Notes under the pieces: model-generated
What the model was told of the DNA's origin: nothing
The model's database searches: none
What the model saw: only the letters and a program-made list of their open reading frames with translations
Shown: in pieces, positions 8,946-18,903 of the stretch
Numbering within the stretch: position 1 is the stretch's first letter
Layout: each line of letters starts with the position of its first letter
Program-made: the position numbers and the translations under genes
NCBI RefSeq assembly: GCF_041435335.1
Contig: NZ_CP108430.1
Coordinates: forward strand, 3,082,501 to 3,146,500
Direction: 5' to 3'
From: Streptomyces sp. NBC_01283
Lineage (GTDB): Bacteria; Actinomycetota; Actinomycetes; Streptomycetales; Streptomycetaceae
Length of the DNA: 64,000 nucleotides

Positions 8946-11576
8946 CTACCGCAGCAGCACCCCCGCGGCCTCCCCCGTCCCCTCCGAAGGCACCGCCACC
9001 AGGCCCAGCTCGGCGCCGCTCGCCAGGAGCCGGTGGGCCGGGAGGATGCGGACCGTGTAGCCGAAGGGTCCCGTGCGGTCCAGGGCCAGGGGGCCCTCGT
9101 AGAGGCGGCGGCCCTCCGCGTCGGGTCCGCCCACGGGCTTCAGCGGCACCGGGCTCGCGTCGGCGATGACGTCCTCGGGGTCGACGCGGCCCGCGATCGT
9201 CTGGACCTCCACGTCGTCCGGGGTCAGCTCGCCCAGATGTACGCGCACCCGCAGCGAGAGCGTGGCGCCCAGTTCGGCGGTGGCGCCGGTCGCCGACGCC
9301 TCGACGTGGTCGACGGCGACCCGCGGCCAGGCGGCGCGCACCCGCGCCTTCCAGGCGGCCAGCTCCCCCGCGGCGTCCACGCCCAGCGTGCGGTGCGCCC
9401 GCGCGGCGGGAACGTACAGCTGCTCCACGTAGTCACGCACCATCCGCCCCGCGAGCACCTTCGGGCCGAGCCGGGTCAGTGTCCTGCGCACCATCTCGAT
9501 CCACCGGTCGGGAAGTCCTTCAGGGCCCCGCTCGTAGAAGCGGGGCGCGATCCTGCGCTCAAGGAGGTCGTACAGCGCCGCGGCCTCCAGGTCGTCCCGC
9601 CGGTCGTCGTCCGTCGCGGCCCCGTCCGCCGTGGGGATCGCCCATCCGAAGTCCGGCTCGAACCACTCGTCCCACCAGCCGTCGAGCACCGACAGGTTGA
9701 GGCAGCCGTTCAGGGCGGCCTTCATCCCGCTCGTGCCGCACGCCTCCAGCGGACGGAGGGGGTTGTTCAGCCACACGTCGCACCCCGGATACAGCTTCTG
9801 CGCCATCGCCATGCCGTAGTCCGGCAGGAACACGATCCGGTTGCGGACCCTCGGATCGTCGGTGAAGCGCACCAGCTCCTGGATGAGCCGCTTGCCGCCG
9901 TCGTCCGCCGGATGCGCCTTGCCCGCCACCACGATCTGCACGGGCCGCTCCGGATGGGTGAGCAGCTCCATCAGCCGGTCCCGGTCCCGCAGCATCAGCG
10001 TCAGGCGCTTGTACGAGGGGACCCGGCGCGCGAAGCCGATCGTCAGGACGTCGGGCCGCAGCACCTCGTCGATCCAGCCCAATTCGGCGCTCGCAGCGCC
10101 CCGTTGACGCCATGACGCGTAGAGCCGCTGCCTGACCTCCGTCACGAGCTGGCCGCGCAGTTCGCGCCGCAGCTCCCAGATGTCCGCGTCCTGGATCTCG
10201 GCGACCGCGTCCCACCGGTCGGAGCCGCCCACCGACAGCGCGTCCTCGGTCCGTTGCGCGCCGATCTGGCGGGCGCCGAGGCGGAAGACCTCGGGGGCCA
10301 CCCAGGTCGGGGCGTGCACGCCGTTCGTGACGGAGGCGATCGGCACCTCCTCGGCGTCGAATCCCGGCCACAGGCCCGCGAACATCTCGCGGCTCACCTT
10401 GCCGTGCAGGGTGGAGACGCCGTTGGCGCGGCGCCCGAGCCGCAGGCCCATCACCGCCATGTTGAAGAGGTTGGGCTCCCCGCCGGGGTAGGTCTCCATG
10501 CCGAGCCGCAGTATGCGTTCGACGTCGATGCGGGGCAGTTCGGCCTCGGGACCGAAGTGCCGGGCGACGAGCTCACGGTCGAAGCGGTCGATCCCGGCGG
10601 GCACGGGGGTGTGGGTGGTGAAGACGGTCCCGGCCCGCACCGCTTCCAGCGAGGCGTCGAACTCGACGCCTTCCAGGGCCAGTTCGTGGATGCGCTCAAG
10701 GCCGAGGAAGCCCGCGTGACCTTCGTTCGTGTGGAAGACCTCGGGCTCGGCGTGCCCGCTCAGCCGGCAGTACGTCCTGATGGCGCGCACCCCGCCGATG
10801 CCGAGCAGCATCTCCTGGAGCAGCCGGTGCTCGCTGCCGCCGCCGTAGAGCCGGTCGGTCACCTCGCGGGCCGCGGGGTCGTTCTCCTCCACATCCGAGT
10901 CGAGCATGAGCAGCGGTACGCGCCCGACGCTGGCCTGCCAGACGTGCGCGCGCAGCGAACGGCGGCCGGGCAGCGCGATCGCCACCAGGCTCGGAGTGCC
11001 GTCGGCCTCGCGCAGGAGGGAGAGGGGCAGCTCGTTCGGGTCGAGCACCGGGTAGGTCTCCTGCTGCCAGCCGTCGCGGGACAGGGACTGGTGGAAGTAG
11101 CCGTGCCGGTAGAGCAGCCCGACCCCGATGAGCGGGAGCCCGAGGTCGCTCGCCGCCTTCAGGTGGTCGCCCGCGAGGATGCCGAGCCCGCCCGAGTACT
11201 GCGGGAGGGCGGCGGTGATGCCGAACTCGGGCGAGAAGTAGGCCACGGCACGGGGCAGTTCGCCGCCGCGCTCGGCGGACTGCGCCTGATACCAGCGGGC
11301 CCCGGTGACATACTCCCGGAGCCCGTCCGATGCCTCGGCGAGGCGCCGCAGGAAATCCCCGTCCCCGGCCAGCTCGGCGAGCCGTGCGGGCGGCACGTTC
11401 CCGAGCAGCCGCACGGGATCACAGCCCGAGGCGGTCCACTGCTCGGGGTCGACGGACTTGAACAGGTCACGGGTGTCCGGGTGCCAGGACCAGCGCAGGT
11501 TTCGCGCCAGCTCCGAAAGCGGAGTGAGAGGTTCGGGAAGGGCGGGACGTACGGTGAATCGACGGATGGCCTTCAT
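8946..11576 (-). CDS. glgP: Alpha-glucan (glycogen/maltodextrin) phosphorylase
   Basis: This 876-residue GT35 phosphorylase releases alpha-glucose-1-phosphate from glycogen-like glucan ends. The N-terminus has the DUF3417-like region typical of the bacterial GlgP subgroup (LARNLRWSWHPDTR). The pyridoxal-phosphate Lys sits in the diagnostic segment EACGTSGMKAALNG. The ATG at 11576 is preceded by AGAGGT about 8 nt away; a TTG directly before it is the alternative start. It is transcribed away from the two Ser/Thr kinases and lies in the same locus as glgE-treS-mak-glgB. That matches the known S. coelicolor arrangement, except for the genes inserted between glgP and glgE here. It provides the degradative arm of alpha-glucan turnover. 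Confidence 0.95.
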   Translation of the reverse strand: MKAIRRFTVRPALPEPLTPLSELARNLRWSWHPDTRDLFKSVDPEQWTASGCDPVRLLGNVPPARLAELAGDGDFLRRLAEASDGLREYVTGARWYQAQSAERGGELPRAVAYFSPEFGITAALPQYSGGLGILAGDHLKAASDLGLPLIGVGLLYRHGYFHQSLSRDGWQQETYPVLDPNELPLSLLREADGTPSLVAIALPGRRSLRAHVWQASVGRVPLLMLDSDVEENDPAAREVTDRLYGGGSEHRLLQEMLLGIGGVRAIRTYCRLSGHAEPEVFHTNEGHAGFLGLERIHELALEGVEFDASLEAVRAGTVFTTHTPVPAGIDRFDRELVARHFGPEAELPRIDVERILRLGMETYPGGEPNLFNMAVMGLRLGRRANGVSTLHGKVSREMFAGLWPGFDAEEVPIASVTNGVHAPTWVAPEVFRLGARQIGAQRTEDALSVGGSDRWDAVAEIQDADIWELRRELRGQLVTEVRQRLYASWRQRGAASAELGWIDEVLRPDVLTIGFARRVPSYKRLTLMLRDRDRLMELLTHPERPVQIVVAGKAHPADDGGKRLIQELVRFTDDPRVRNRIVFLPDYGMAMAQKLYPGCDVWLNNPLRPLEACGTSGMKAALNGCLNLSVLDGWWDEWFEPDFGWAIPTADGAATDDDRRDDLEAAALYDLLERRIAPRFYERGPEGLPDRWIEMVRRTLTRLGPKVLAGRMVRDYVEQLYVPAARAHRTLGVDAAGELAAWKARVRAAWPRVAVDHVEASATGATAELGATLSLRVRVHLGELTPDDVEVQTIAGRVDPEDVIADASPVPLKPVGGPDAEGRRLYEGPLALDRTGPFGYTVRILPAHRLLASGAELGLVAVPSEGTGEAAGVLLR

Positions 11577-11794
11577 CAAGGTGCACCTCTGCCGGAGCGT
11601 CTGACGGGGCGTGTGCCGGGCTTTCGTACCTCACGTATCGCCGTGCCGCATCGACGTTAGCGCCGCGCCGCTCCTGTCACCACGGCGCACAGGGCGCACG
11701 CTCCGTGGCGGGGGTAACGTGGCGTGGCGGGACAGAAGTTGGCAGGGGCACGCACAGGCATGCGGGTGCACGGGTACACAGGGGGACGGGGCGG

Positions 11795-14338
11795 ATGATC
11801 GGCCAGTTGCGGGATACGTCGCCTCGGCGGATCGGACCGTATGTGACGCTCGCCCGGCTCGGGGCGGGCGGCATGGGCGAGGTCTTCCTCGCGCGCCCCG
11901 ACGATGCCACCGGGTTCGGGCCCGGGGACCTCGTCGCCGTCAAGGCCATCCGGAACGAACTGGCTACGGACCCCGTGTTCCGGCGGCGCTTTCGGCGCGA
12001 GGCGGAGGTGGCGGCCTCCGTGGACAGCCCTTTCGTGGCGCGGCTCGTGGCGAGCGAGGCCGAGGGTGACGTGCCGTGGCTGGCCACCGAGTACGTTCCC
12101 GGGCCCACCCTTTCCGAGGCCGTTCGCCGGAGCGGGCCGCTGCCCGCGGGCGCGGTCGCCGTGCTCGGCGCGGGCGTGGCGCGGGCCCTGACGGTGGTGC
12201 ACGCGGCGGGCGCCCTGCACCGTGACCTCAAGCCGGGCAACGTACTGCTCGGCCAGGACGGCCCCAAGCTGATCGACTTCGGCGTGGCCCGCGTGCAGTC
12301 CGCCACGACCATGACCGGCTCGGGCCTGCTCGTCGGCACGCCGGGCTTCATGTCGCCGGAGCATGTGGCGGGCGGCAGACACGTGGTGGCGGCGTCGGAC
12401 GTCTTCTGCCTGGCCTCGGTGCTCGCCTACGCGGCGACGGGACAGGACCCCTTCGGCGACGGCCCGATGGCCGCGGTCCTGTACCGGGTCTCGCGTGCGG
12501 AGGCCGAACTGGGCGCCATTCCGACCGAGTTGCGGGACGTCCTTTCGGCGTGCCTCGCGCGGGACCCTGCCGAGCGGCCGAGCGCGGCGGAGATCGCCGA
12601 CCGGTTCGTACGGCTGCGGGACGCGGCCACGGACGCCGAGTGGCCGCAGGCGGTGCGGGAGGCGGTGGCCGAGGCGCGGCGGGACGTGGAGCAGCTGTGC
12701 GCCTCGGGGCAGCCGCTGCTTCCGGTGCCGCTCTGGCCGGAGCCGGAGGCCGGGCGCCCGGTGACCGCCCAGGGCAGCCCCGCCACGGCGCCCGGCCATC
12801 CGGTCAGCGCTCCCGGGATATCCGCGTCGCCCGCCCTCATGGGCGTGCACCAGCTCCCGACGATGAGCGGATCGCCACCGCCCACCGCCGCACCCCGCCC
12901 CCGGCGCCGTCTCCCGCGCGCGCTCCTCGGCACGGTCGCCGTGGCCGTGGTGGTGGGCGCGCTCGGCGGCGCGCTCGCCGTGTGGGGCCCGTGGCGTGAC
13001 GAGTCCGCGGGCGGCGGCTCGGCGGGGTCCGGGACGGTGGATCCGGGTCCGACCGACCCCGCCGCCGTCAAGAAGCTGGCCGGGCGGGCCGGCGTGGACG
13101 CGGAGGGCACGGCGGACCGCTCCGGTGTCGTGGCCCAGGTGGCCGCGCAGCGCCCCAAGGGCTGGAAGAAGTGGCAGGCCAAGCTGAGCCACTCGCCCAT
13201 GAGCTGCGCCGCCGACACCCAGGCCATCGTCTGCCTGCTGACCAACGGCACGTACGAGGCGGTGAGCGCCAGCAGCGGGAAGCGGTTGTGGAGGTCCGGG
13301 AAGGTCGATCCGGAGGAGGGGGTGGGCGAGGCGTACTACGGTCCGGGCGGCGCGTTCTTCATGCCCGGTGACAGCCTCGAACCGCAGGTGCGCGGCGGCA
13401 AGGCGGTCATCGCCCACGACAACGTCCTGCAGGTGCGCGACTCCACGACGGGTGAGGTCCTCTGGGACGCCCCGAGCCCGGACGGGGCAGGCGCGTTCAC
13501 GCTACGGCCGCTCCTGGACGACGACGTCCTCCTGGTCGGTGCCGAGGAAACGTACATGCACAGGGGCGCGAGGGCGTCCCTGCACGCGTACGACATCGAC
13601 GGCGGAAAGCCCTTGTGGGACGAGGATCTGGGCAAGCCGCTGGTGGCCCAGGCCGACTTCCACCGGTACAGCATGCGGGCCCTGCGCGACGGCGTCGTCT
13701 ACGTGGACGAGAAGGACGGCCTCGCGGCGTACGACGCACGGACCGGCGATCTTCTCGGGCAGTCCAGGAGCGAGTGCGGGGCGGTGCTCGCGGGCGAGAA
13801 GGACGTGCTGTGCACGGCCTCCCCCGGCGGCGGCTCCGATGACGGCACACCGTCGCCCCGCGTGCAGGTGCTGCGGCTCGACCCCCGCACGCTCGAAGAA
13901 GCCGGCAAACCCTTCCGCTACCCCACGCCCAAGGACTATGCGTCGGCCCCCGGCCCGACGGCCATGGACCGTGCCCTCGCCGTCGCCGTGGATCCCGCAC
14001 GGCACAGCGTGATCGTCAACGACAAGAGCACCGGGCTCCTCCGGCGCTCGGCGAAGCTCCCCAAGGGGAACATCCCGTCCTCCGCACCGCTGGTCGTCGG
14101 CGGTCGCATCGTCTACGCGGACAGCGGCGCGCTCTACACCATGCCGCTCGGTACCGGTGGCGGAAAACCCGTGCGGCACCCCGTGCCGGGCGCGCCCGGT
14201 GACCGCGCGGAGGCGCCGCCGAACGTCAACGGCACCGTCGTCGCGGAGATGCTGCGCGCGCCGACCGTGCTGGCACTCGGAGGCGTCGCGCACGTCATCT
14301 ACGACGAGGGCAAGATCTCATCGGTGGAGCTGCCCTGA
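11795..14338 (+). CDS. Membrane Ser/Thr protein kinase with PQQ/beta-propeller-like sensor domain (first of tandem pair)
   Basis: This 847-residue PknB-family kinase has a glycine loop at GAGGMGEV (24-31), ATP-anchoring Lys50, catalytic Asp144 in HRDLKPGN and Asp161 in the D-F-G motif. A Pro/Ala-rich linker leads to one membrane helix (about 372-395). The extracytoplasmic region of ~420 residues has repeated short beta segments with LW/AYD-type turns, consistent with a PQQ/WD-like propeller. The ATG at 11795 follows a purine-rich GGGGGACGGGG stretch; an upstream in-frame start at 11705 would add 30 poorly biased residues. It is divergent from glgP and followed by a paralogue. The ligand and substrates are unknown. 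Its position inside the glycogen locus invites a regulatory link, which is inference only. Confidence 0.92.
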   Translation: MIGQLRDTSPRRIGPYVTLARLGAGGMGEVFLARPDDATGFGPGDLVAVKAIRNELATDPVFRRRFRREAEVAASVDSPFVARLVASEAEGDVPWLATEYVPGPTLSEAVRRSGPLPAGAVAVLGAGVARALTVVHAAGALHRDLKPGNVLLGQDGPKLIDFGVARVQSATTMTGSGLLVGTPGFMSPEHVAGGRHVVAASDVFCLASVLAYAATGQDPFGDGPMAAVLYRVSRAEAELGAIPTELRDVLSACLARDPAERPSAAEIADRFVRLRDAATDAEWPQAVREAVAEARRDVEQLCASGQPLLPVPLWPEPEAGRPVTAQGSPATAPGHPVSAPGISASPALMGVHQLPTMSGSPPPTAAPRPRRRLPRALLGTVAVAVVVGALGGALAVWGPWRDESAGGGSAGSGTVDPGPTDPAAVKKLAGRAGVDAEGTADRSGVVAQVAAQRPKGWKKWQAKLSHSPMSCAADTQAIVCLLTNGTYEAVSASSGKRLWRSGKVDPEEGVGEAYYGPGGAFFMPGDSLEPQVRGGKAVIAHDNVLQVRDSTTGEVLWDAPSPDGAGAFTLRPLLDDDVLLVGAEETYMHRGARASLHAYDIDGGKPLWDEDLGKPLVAQADFHRYSMRALRDGVVYVDEKDGLAAYDARTGDLLGQSRSECGAVLAGEKDVLCTASPGGGSDDGTPSPRVQVLRLDPRTLEEAGKPFRYPTPKDYASAPGPTAMDRALAVAVDPARHSVIVNDKSTGLLRRSAKLPKGNIPSSAPLVVGGRIVYADSGALYTMPLGTGGGKPVRHPVPGAPGDRAEAPPNVNGTVVAEMLRAPTVLALGGVAHVIYDEGKISSVELP

Positions 14339-14420
14339 CGGTGCGTCACCATCCCTGTCCCTCCCTGAATCCCACTGAACCGACCAGTTGCCGTGCAGTC
14401 GAGTCGAGTCGAGGAATCGC

Positions 14421-16700
14421 ATGCTCACGCCCCTGCCGACCGGCGCCGCCCGCCACATCGGCCCCTACCGTCTCCTCGCCCGGATCGGCGCGGGCGGCAT
14501 GGGCGAGGTCTTCCTCGCCCGGCGGGGGCAGGGGCGGCTCGTCGCCGTGAAAGCGGTACGGCAGGGGCTCGACCTGGACCTCGACGACGCGTTCCGTGTC
14601 CGCTTCCGGCGGGAGATGGCGGCGGCCCGAGCGGTCACCGGCCCGTTCACGGCCGCCCTCCTGGACGGTGACGCGGATGCCCGGCTCCCCTGGCTCGCCA
14701 CGGAGTACGTGCCGGGCCCGTCCCTCGCCGACACGGTCGCCCGCTGCGGTCCGCTCCCGGTGGCGGCGGTCCGCGCACTGGGCGCGGGGCTCGCCCGGGC
14801 GCTCGCGGCCGTGCACGCGGCGCGGGTCCTGCACCGTGACCTGAAGCCCGGCAACGTCCTCCTCACCCCCGACGGCCCCCGCCTGATCGACTTCGGCATC
14901 GCGCAGGCCTTCGAGGCCACGGCCCTGACGATGACGGGCGTGCTCGTGGGCACGCCGGGATTCATGGCTCCGGAGCAGATCGAGGGTTCGCACGCGGTCG
15001 TGCCCGCGTCGGACGTCTTCTCGCTCGGCGCGGTCCTGTGCCACGCGGCGACGGGCCGCGGCCCCTTCGACGACCCGGAGCTCGCCTCGGTCGTCTTCCG
15101 CATCGCGCAGGGCGACGCGGACCTCTCCCGGGTCCCGGACGAACTGCGGGGCCTCATCGCCGAGTGCCTCGCCCCCGACCCCGCCCGGCGCCCCGCTCCG
15201 GCGGCGCTCGCCGAGCGCCTGGAGACCCACGGCACCGCCCGCTTCCCCTGGCCGTCGGAGGTGCTTTCGCTGTTCGCCGAGTACCGCTCGGCCGCGGCGG
15301 AGTTCGAACCGGGCGCCCCGTACGTCCCCACCATGCCGGGCGAACCGCCGACGGCCCCAGCGGCTCCGACGGCCCCGGCGGCTCCCGGCCCGGCGCCCGC
15401 GCCCCGGCGGCGGCCCTGGCAGTGGATCGTGGCGGCGGGGGTGGCCACGGCGGCGGTGACCGCGGCGGCGCTCGTCCTGCCCGACGTACCCGCCGACCCC
15501 GCCGACCCCGCGGAGAACTCACCGGCAGCCACACCGGCGGCGAAGACTCCCGCCGGGGGCTCTGCCGCCTCCTCGCTCGTCAGGACGTACGGACGGGGCC
15601 ACTCCGGAGAGTTGGGCGCATCCGCCGTCACGCCCTCCGCGCTCCCCGGCGGCTGGCAGCCCTGGTCGCGCAAGAAACCGGAGGGCGCGGACGGCAGGGG
15701 AACCGGCTGCGTCCTGGCCCGCTCGACGCTGGTGTGCCGTGACGGGCGGGGCGCGGCGACCGCACTGACCGCGGCGACCGGCGAGGTCCGCTGGACAGCA
15801 CCCGGCTTCCAGGGAAAGCCGTCCGGCGTCCAGGAGAGCCCTCCCGAGACCGACGGTGAGCGCGTCTTCGTGCCCAGTGAACTGGGCGTGACCGGCCTGG
15901 ACCTGGAGCATGGCGATGAGCTGTGGCGCCGCGCGGCGCCGAAGCACGCGCGGCTGATCTCCATGGCGTACGCCCGAGGCGTGCTCTTCACGGCCGAGGT
16001 CAAGTCCGCCGGGTCCTCCGGCCCCCGCGCGACCACGCTGCGCGCCCGCCGCGCGAAGACCGGCGGTCAGCTGTGGGAGACCGCCCTCGACGCCAAGGCC
16101 GTCGGCAGACTGCTCGTCCAGGGCGGCACGGTGTACACGGCGCTGGAGTCGGGCGGAGCCCTCGCGCTGTCCGCCGGGAACGGCGACGAGAAGGCCAAGG
16201 TGTCCGGGCCCCGGTGCGGAGATCTCATGGGCCACGACGGGGCGGTCCTGTGCTGGTCCGCGCGGCGGGGCGGGGTGAGCGACCTGGACCCCGAAACCCT
16301 CGCGGTCCGCCGCGTCGTGGGCGCCTCCAAGAAGCCCGACGTGGCGCCGGTCGTCGGCGCGGCGGGTGTCCTGGTCGTCGCCAACAGTTCGCACACCGAC
16401 ATCACCACCCCGCGCTTCACCGCGTACGCGTGGAAGTCCGGCAGGAAGCTATGGGACCTTCCGGCACGCGGCGTGCCCACCGCCCTCGCGCTCGCCGATG
16501 ACCGGCTCCTGGCGGCGGGCACCTACGAGATCTACACCGTGCCCCTCGACGGTGACGCGGGGAACGTCACGCAACGGACGGTGCCGCTCACCGACACGAC
16601 CAGGCTCGACGGCGTGGAGCTGAACACGCCGCTCTACCTCGGTGGCGCCGTCTTCGCCGAATCCTCCGAGGGCCGCTTCGTCTCCGGCCGTGCCCTCTGA
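14421..16700 (+). CDS. Membrane Ser/Thr protein kinase with PQQ/beta-propeller-like sensor domain (second of tandem pair)
   Basis: This 759-residue paralogue of the upstream kinase shares the opening RHIGPYRLLARIGAGGMGEV. Lys44, catalytic Asp140 in HRDLKPGN and Asp157 in D-F-G are all present, so it should be active. An Ala/Pro-rich linker precedes a membrane helix near residues 332-355. The outer domain has repeated tryptophan-containing strands (such as GEVRWTA and DELWRRA) expected of a PQQ-like propeller. ATG 14421 has GAGG six nt upstream. The 82-nt gap after the first kinase suggests co-transcription. Tandem duplication is the simplest origin. It converges on the NTF2-like gene with only 3 nt between stops. 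Confidence 0.92.
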   Translation: MLTPLPTGAARHIGPYRLLARIGAGGMGEVFLARRGQGRLVAVKAVRQGLDLDLDDAFRVRFRREMAAARAVTGPFTAALLDGDADARLPWLATEYVPGPSLADTVARCGPLPVAAVRALGAGLARALAAVHAARVLHRDLKPGNVLLTPDGPRLIDFGIAQAFEATALTMTGVLVGTPGFMAPEQIEGSHAVVPASDVFSLGAVLCHAATGRGPFDDPELASVVFRIAQGDADLSRVPDELRGLIAECLAPDPARRPAPAALAERLETHGTARFPWPSEVLSLFAEYRSAAAEFEPGAPYVPTMPGEPPTAPAAPTAPAAPGPAPAPRRRPWQWIVAAGVATAAVTAAALVLPDVPADPADPAENSPAATPAAKTPAGGSAASSLVRTYGRGHSGELGASAVTPSALPGGWQPWSRKKPEGADGRGTGCVLARSTLVCRDGRGAATALTAATGEVRWTAPGFQGKPSGVQESPPETDGERVFVPSELGVTGLDLEHGDELWRRAAPKHARLISMAYARGVLFTAEVKSAGSSGPRATTLRARRAKTGGQLWETALDAKAVGRLLVQGGTVYTALESGGALALSAGNGDEKAKVSGPRCGDLMGHDGAVLCWSARRGGVSDLDPETLAVRRVVGASKKPDVAPVVGAAGVLVVANSSHTDITTPRFTAYAWKSGRKLWDLPARGVPTALALADDRLLAAGTYEIYTVPLDGDAGNVTQRTVPLTDTTRLDGVELNTPLYLGGAVFAESSEGRFVSGRAL

Positions 16701-16703
16701 CCC

Positions 16704-17162
16704 TCAGGCCCCGGCCGTCGCCGTCGCCGTCGCCGCCACGATCGCCGCCGTGTCCCAGTAGAACGGCCGTACCTCCGTGATCCGCCCGTCCCGTACCGCG
16801 ATCGTCTGCAGTACGGGGAAGGCCAGTTCGCGCCCCGTGGCACGGGCCCGCGCGTGGACCTGGGTGTGGACGACCGCCGTTTCGCCCGTGGCCAGGAACC
16901 GCTGCTCGCCGATCTCGAAAGTCTCCCAGGTCTCGGCCATGGCGAGGAAGAAGCGGGTCATGCCGTCGTGGCCGCGCCAGGTGCCGCCGTACGGGAGTGC
17001 CTCGGCCTGGTGCATCACGACGTCCGGGGAGAAGTAGGGGGCGAGCAGGTCGAACGTGGCCCTGCCGGGGCCGCCGGCCGCCAGGTAGCGGGACTCCGCC
17101 TCGTACATGCCGGTGAGGACGGACACGGAGTCCGGTGCGGCAGTTTCGCGCTGGGTGGTCAT
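16704..17162 (-). CDS. SnoaL/NTF2-like (ketosteroid-isomerase fold) small protein
   Basis: This 152-residue single-domain protein has the pattern of SnoaL-like NTF2-fold proteins. An N-terminal helix is followed by a segment reading LLAPYFSPDVVMHQ, a GTWRGHDGMTRFF segment and C-terminal strands ending VRPFYWD. Such proteins act as small isomerases, cyclases or non-catalytic ligand binders, and no specific substrate can be assigned. The ATG at 17162 was chosen because the upstream in-frame extension is Arg-rich and lies in the shared promoter region. It is divergent from the secreted subtilase. Confidence 0.75.
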   Translation of the reverse strand: MTTQRETAAPDSVSVLTGMYEAESRYLAAGGPGRATFDLLAPYFSPDVVMHQAEALPYGGTWRGHDGMTRFFLAMAETWETFEIGEQRFLATGETAVVHTQVHARARATGRELAFPVLQTIAVRDGRITEVRPFYWDTAAIVAATATATAGA

Positions 17163-17460
17163 GCCGTCAGCGTGACGGCTCCGGCGCCGCCGGACCGGCG
17201 GAAAACGGACGTCGACGTACCGGCGGTCACCCCGTGGTCCCGCACCTAACGCAGGCATCCCGAATCCGTCCGGAAATCGGCGCAACCCTCACAGCACCCC
17301 CACGGGCGGTATGGCCGATTCCCTTACGCCGTGTGGTCTTGTAGGCCCTCACGCCGCACGAGAGGCTGCCAAGTGGCGCTCGTGGAGGACACGGGGAATC
17401 CGGGCACGGACCACTCCAACTCCGCGAGTCGCACGTCAAGTCGGGGAGGGAAACCAGCGT

Positions 17461-18690
17461 ATGACTCTGTCGCGAACGAAGCGTCTGCGGTGGGCCGGGG
17501 CCGTTGCCGCCGCCACCACCGCGGTGGTGCTTTCGGCCACCACGCTGCCAGCACACGCCGCTCCCGCCCATGCCGCCGATGCCGATGCCCCCCTCGGGGA
17601 GATACTCGGCGCCGGCGAGCCCGGTTCCATCAGCGGGAGTTACATCGTCACGCTCAAGGGCGGAACACAGGCCCCGTCCGGTGCGGGCCAGGGCCTCGCC
17701 ACGAAGTACGGGGCGGAAGTACGTCACACCTACAGCACCGCGCTCAACGGCTATGCGGTGAAGGCCGGTTCGGGCCAGGCCAAGAAACTCGCGGGTGATC
17801 CCAGAGTCGCCTCCGTCGTCCAGGACAGCACCGTGTCCCTGGACCGGACCCAGCAGGATCCGCCCTCCTGGGGCCTCGACCGGATCGACCAGAAGAGTCT
17901 GCCGCTCGACAAGTCCTACACCGCGCCCGAGTCGGCCGGGAAGGGCGTGACGGCGTACGTCATCGACACCGGCATCCGCACCTCGCACCAGGACTTCGGC
18001 GGACGTGCGAGCAGCGGCTGGGACTTCATCGACGACGACGCCACCGCGCAGGACGGCAACGGACACGGCACGCACGTCTCCGCGACCGTCGCCGGCGAGA
18101 ACCACGGCGTCGCCAAGCAGACGGACGTGGTGGGCGTCCGGGTGCTCGACGACGCGGGGTCGGGGACGACCGCGCAGGTCATCGCGGGCATCGACTGGGT
18201 GACGAAACACGCGAAGAAGCCCGCCGTCGCCAACCTCAGCCTCGGTGGCACGGCCAACGCCCAGCTGGACGCGGCCGTACGCAACTCCATCGCGTCCGGG
18301 GTCACTTACACGGTCGCGGCGGGTAACGACGGGCTTCCCGCGTTCCTGTTCTCGCCGGCCCGCGTGAAGGAGGCGATCACGGTCGGCGCCACCGACGTCA
18401 AGGACGCCAAGGCGAGCTTCTCCAACTGGGGTGGCAGCGTAGACCTGTTCGCGCCGGGCGTCGGCATCACCTCCGCGTGGAACACCGAGGACACCGCCAC
18501 GAACACCATCTCGGGCACGTCGATGGCCTCGCCGCACACGGCGGGCGCGGCGGCGCTCTACCTGGCCGATCATCCATCGGCCACACCGGCCGCGGTGAGC
18601 AAGGCACTGACCGACCGGGCAGTGCCGGGCAAGGTGACGGGCGCCGGTCTCGGCTCCCCGAACAAGTTGCTGCAGGTCAACAACCCGTAG
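17461..18690 (+). CDS. Secreted subtilisin-like serine protease (S8 family)
   Basis: This is a 409-residue secreted protease. The signal peptide runs to about AHAAPAHA (residue 36). An inhibitor_I9-type propeptide covers about residues 55-135 (SYIVTLK start, YAVKAG centre). The catalytic triad is complete: Asp169 in VIDTGI, His202 in GHGTHV and Ser354 in GTSMASP. ATG 17461 follows GGGAGGG about 10 nt upstream. There is no C-terminal accessory domain, so the mature enzyme of about 275 residues is comparable to proteinase K or aqualysin-type subtilases. A 19-bp terminator hairpin follows. With the two M4 enzymes it makes three secreted proteases within 15 kb. Confidence 0.96.
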   Translation: MTLSRTKRLRWAGAVAAATTAVVLSATTLPAHAAPAHAADADAPLGEILGAGEPGSISGSYIVTLKGGTQAPSGAGQGLATKYGAEVRHTYSTALNGYAVKAGSGQAKKLAGDPRVASVVQDSTVSLDRTQQDPPSWGLDRIDQKSLPLDKSYTAPESAGKGVTAYVIDTGIRTSHQDFGGRASSGWDFIDDDATAQDGNGHGTHVSATVAGENHGVAKQTDVVGVRVLDDAGSGTTAQVIAGIDWVTKHAKKPAVANLSLGGTANAQLDAAVRNSIASGVTYTVAAGNDGLPAFLFSPARVKEAITVGATDVKDAKASFSNWGGSVDLFAPGVGITSAWNTEDTATNTISGTSMASPHTAGAAALYLADHPSATPAAVSKALTDRAVPGKVTGAGLGSPNKLLQVNNP

Positions 18691-18702
18691 AGCACGACAC
18701 AG

Positions 18703-18744
18703 CACAGGACCGGCCCCGCCGCGCACGGCGGGGCCGGTCCTGTG
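18703..18744 (+). terminator. Strong terminator hairpin of the subtilase gene
   Basis: A perfect 19-bp stem (18703-18721 with 18726-18744, arms beginning CACAGGACCGG and ending CCGGTCCTGTG) closes on a 4-nt CGCA loop. It starts 12 nt after the stop codon and has no T-run. Confidence 0.85.
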
Positions 18745-18903
18745 TGTGCGGGCGCGGCCTTGCCTCTGGAGCCAACCCGAAGCACCCTCGATACGGAACC
18801 GGTCATGTATGGGGCCTTACGCACCAGTAGTTAACAAAGCGCCGGATTGCCCACCCGAAGTCGGTGGGAAGGCTCCCCCGGTACGCACCCGGCTCAGTAC
18901 GGT

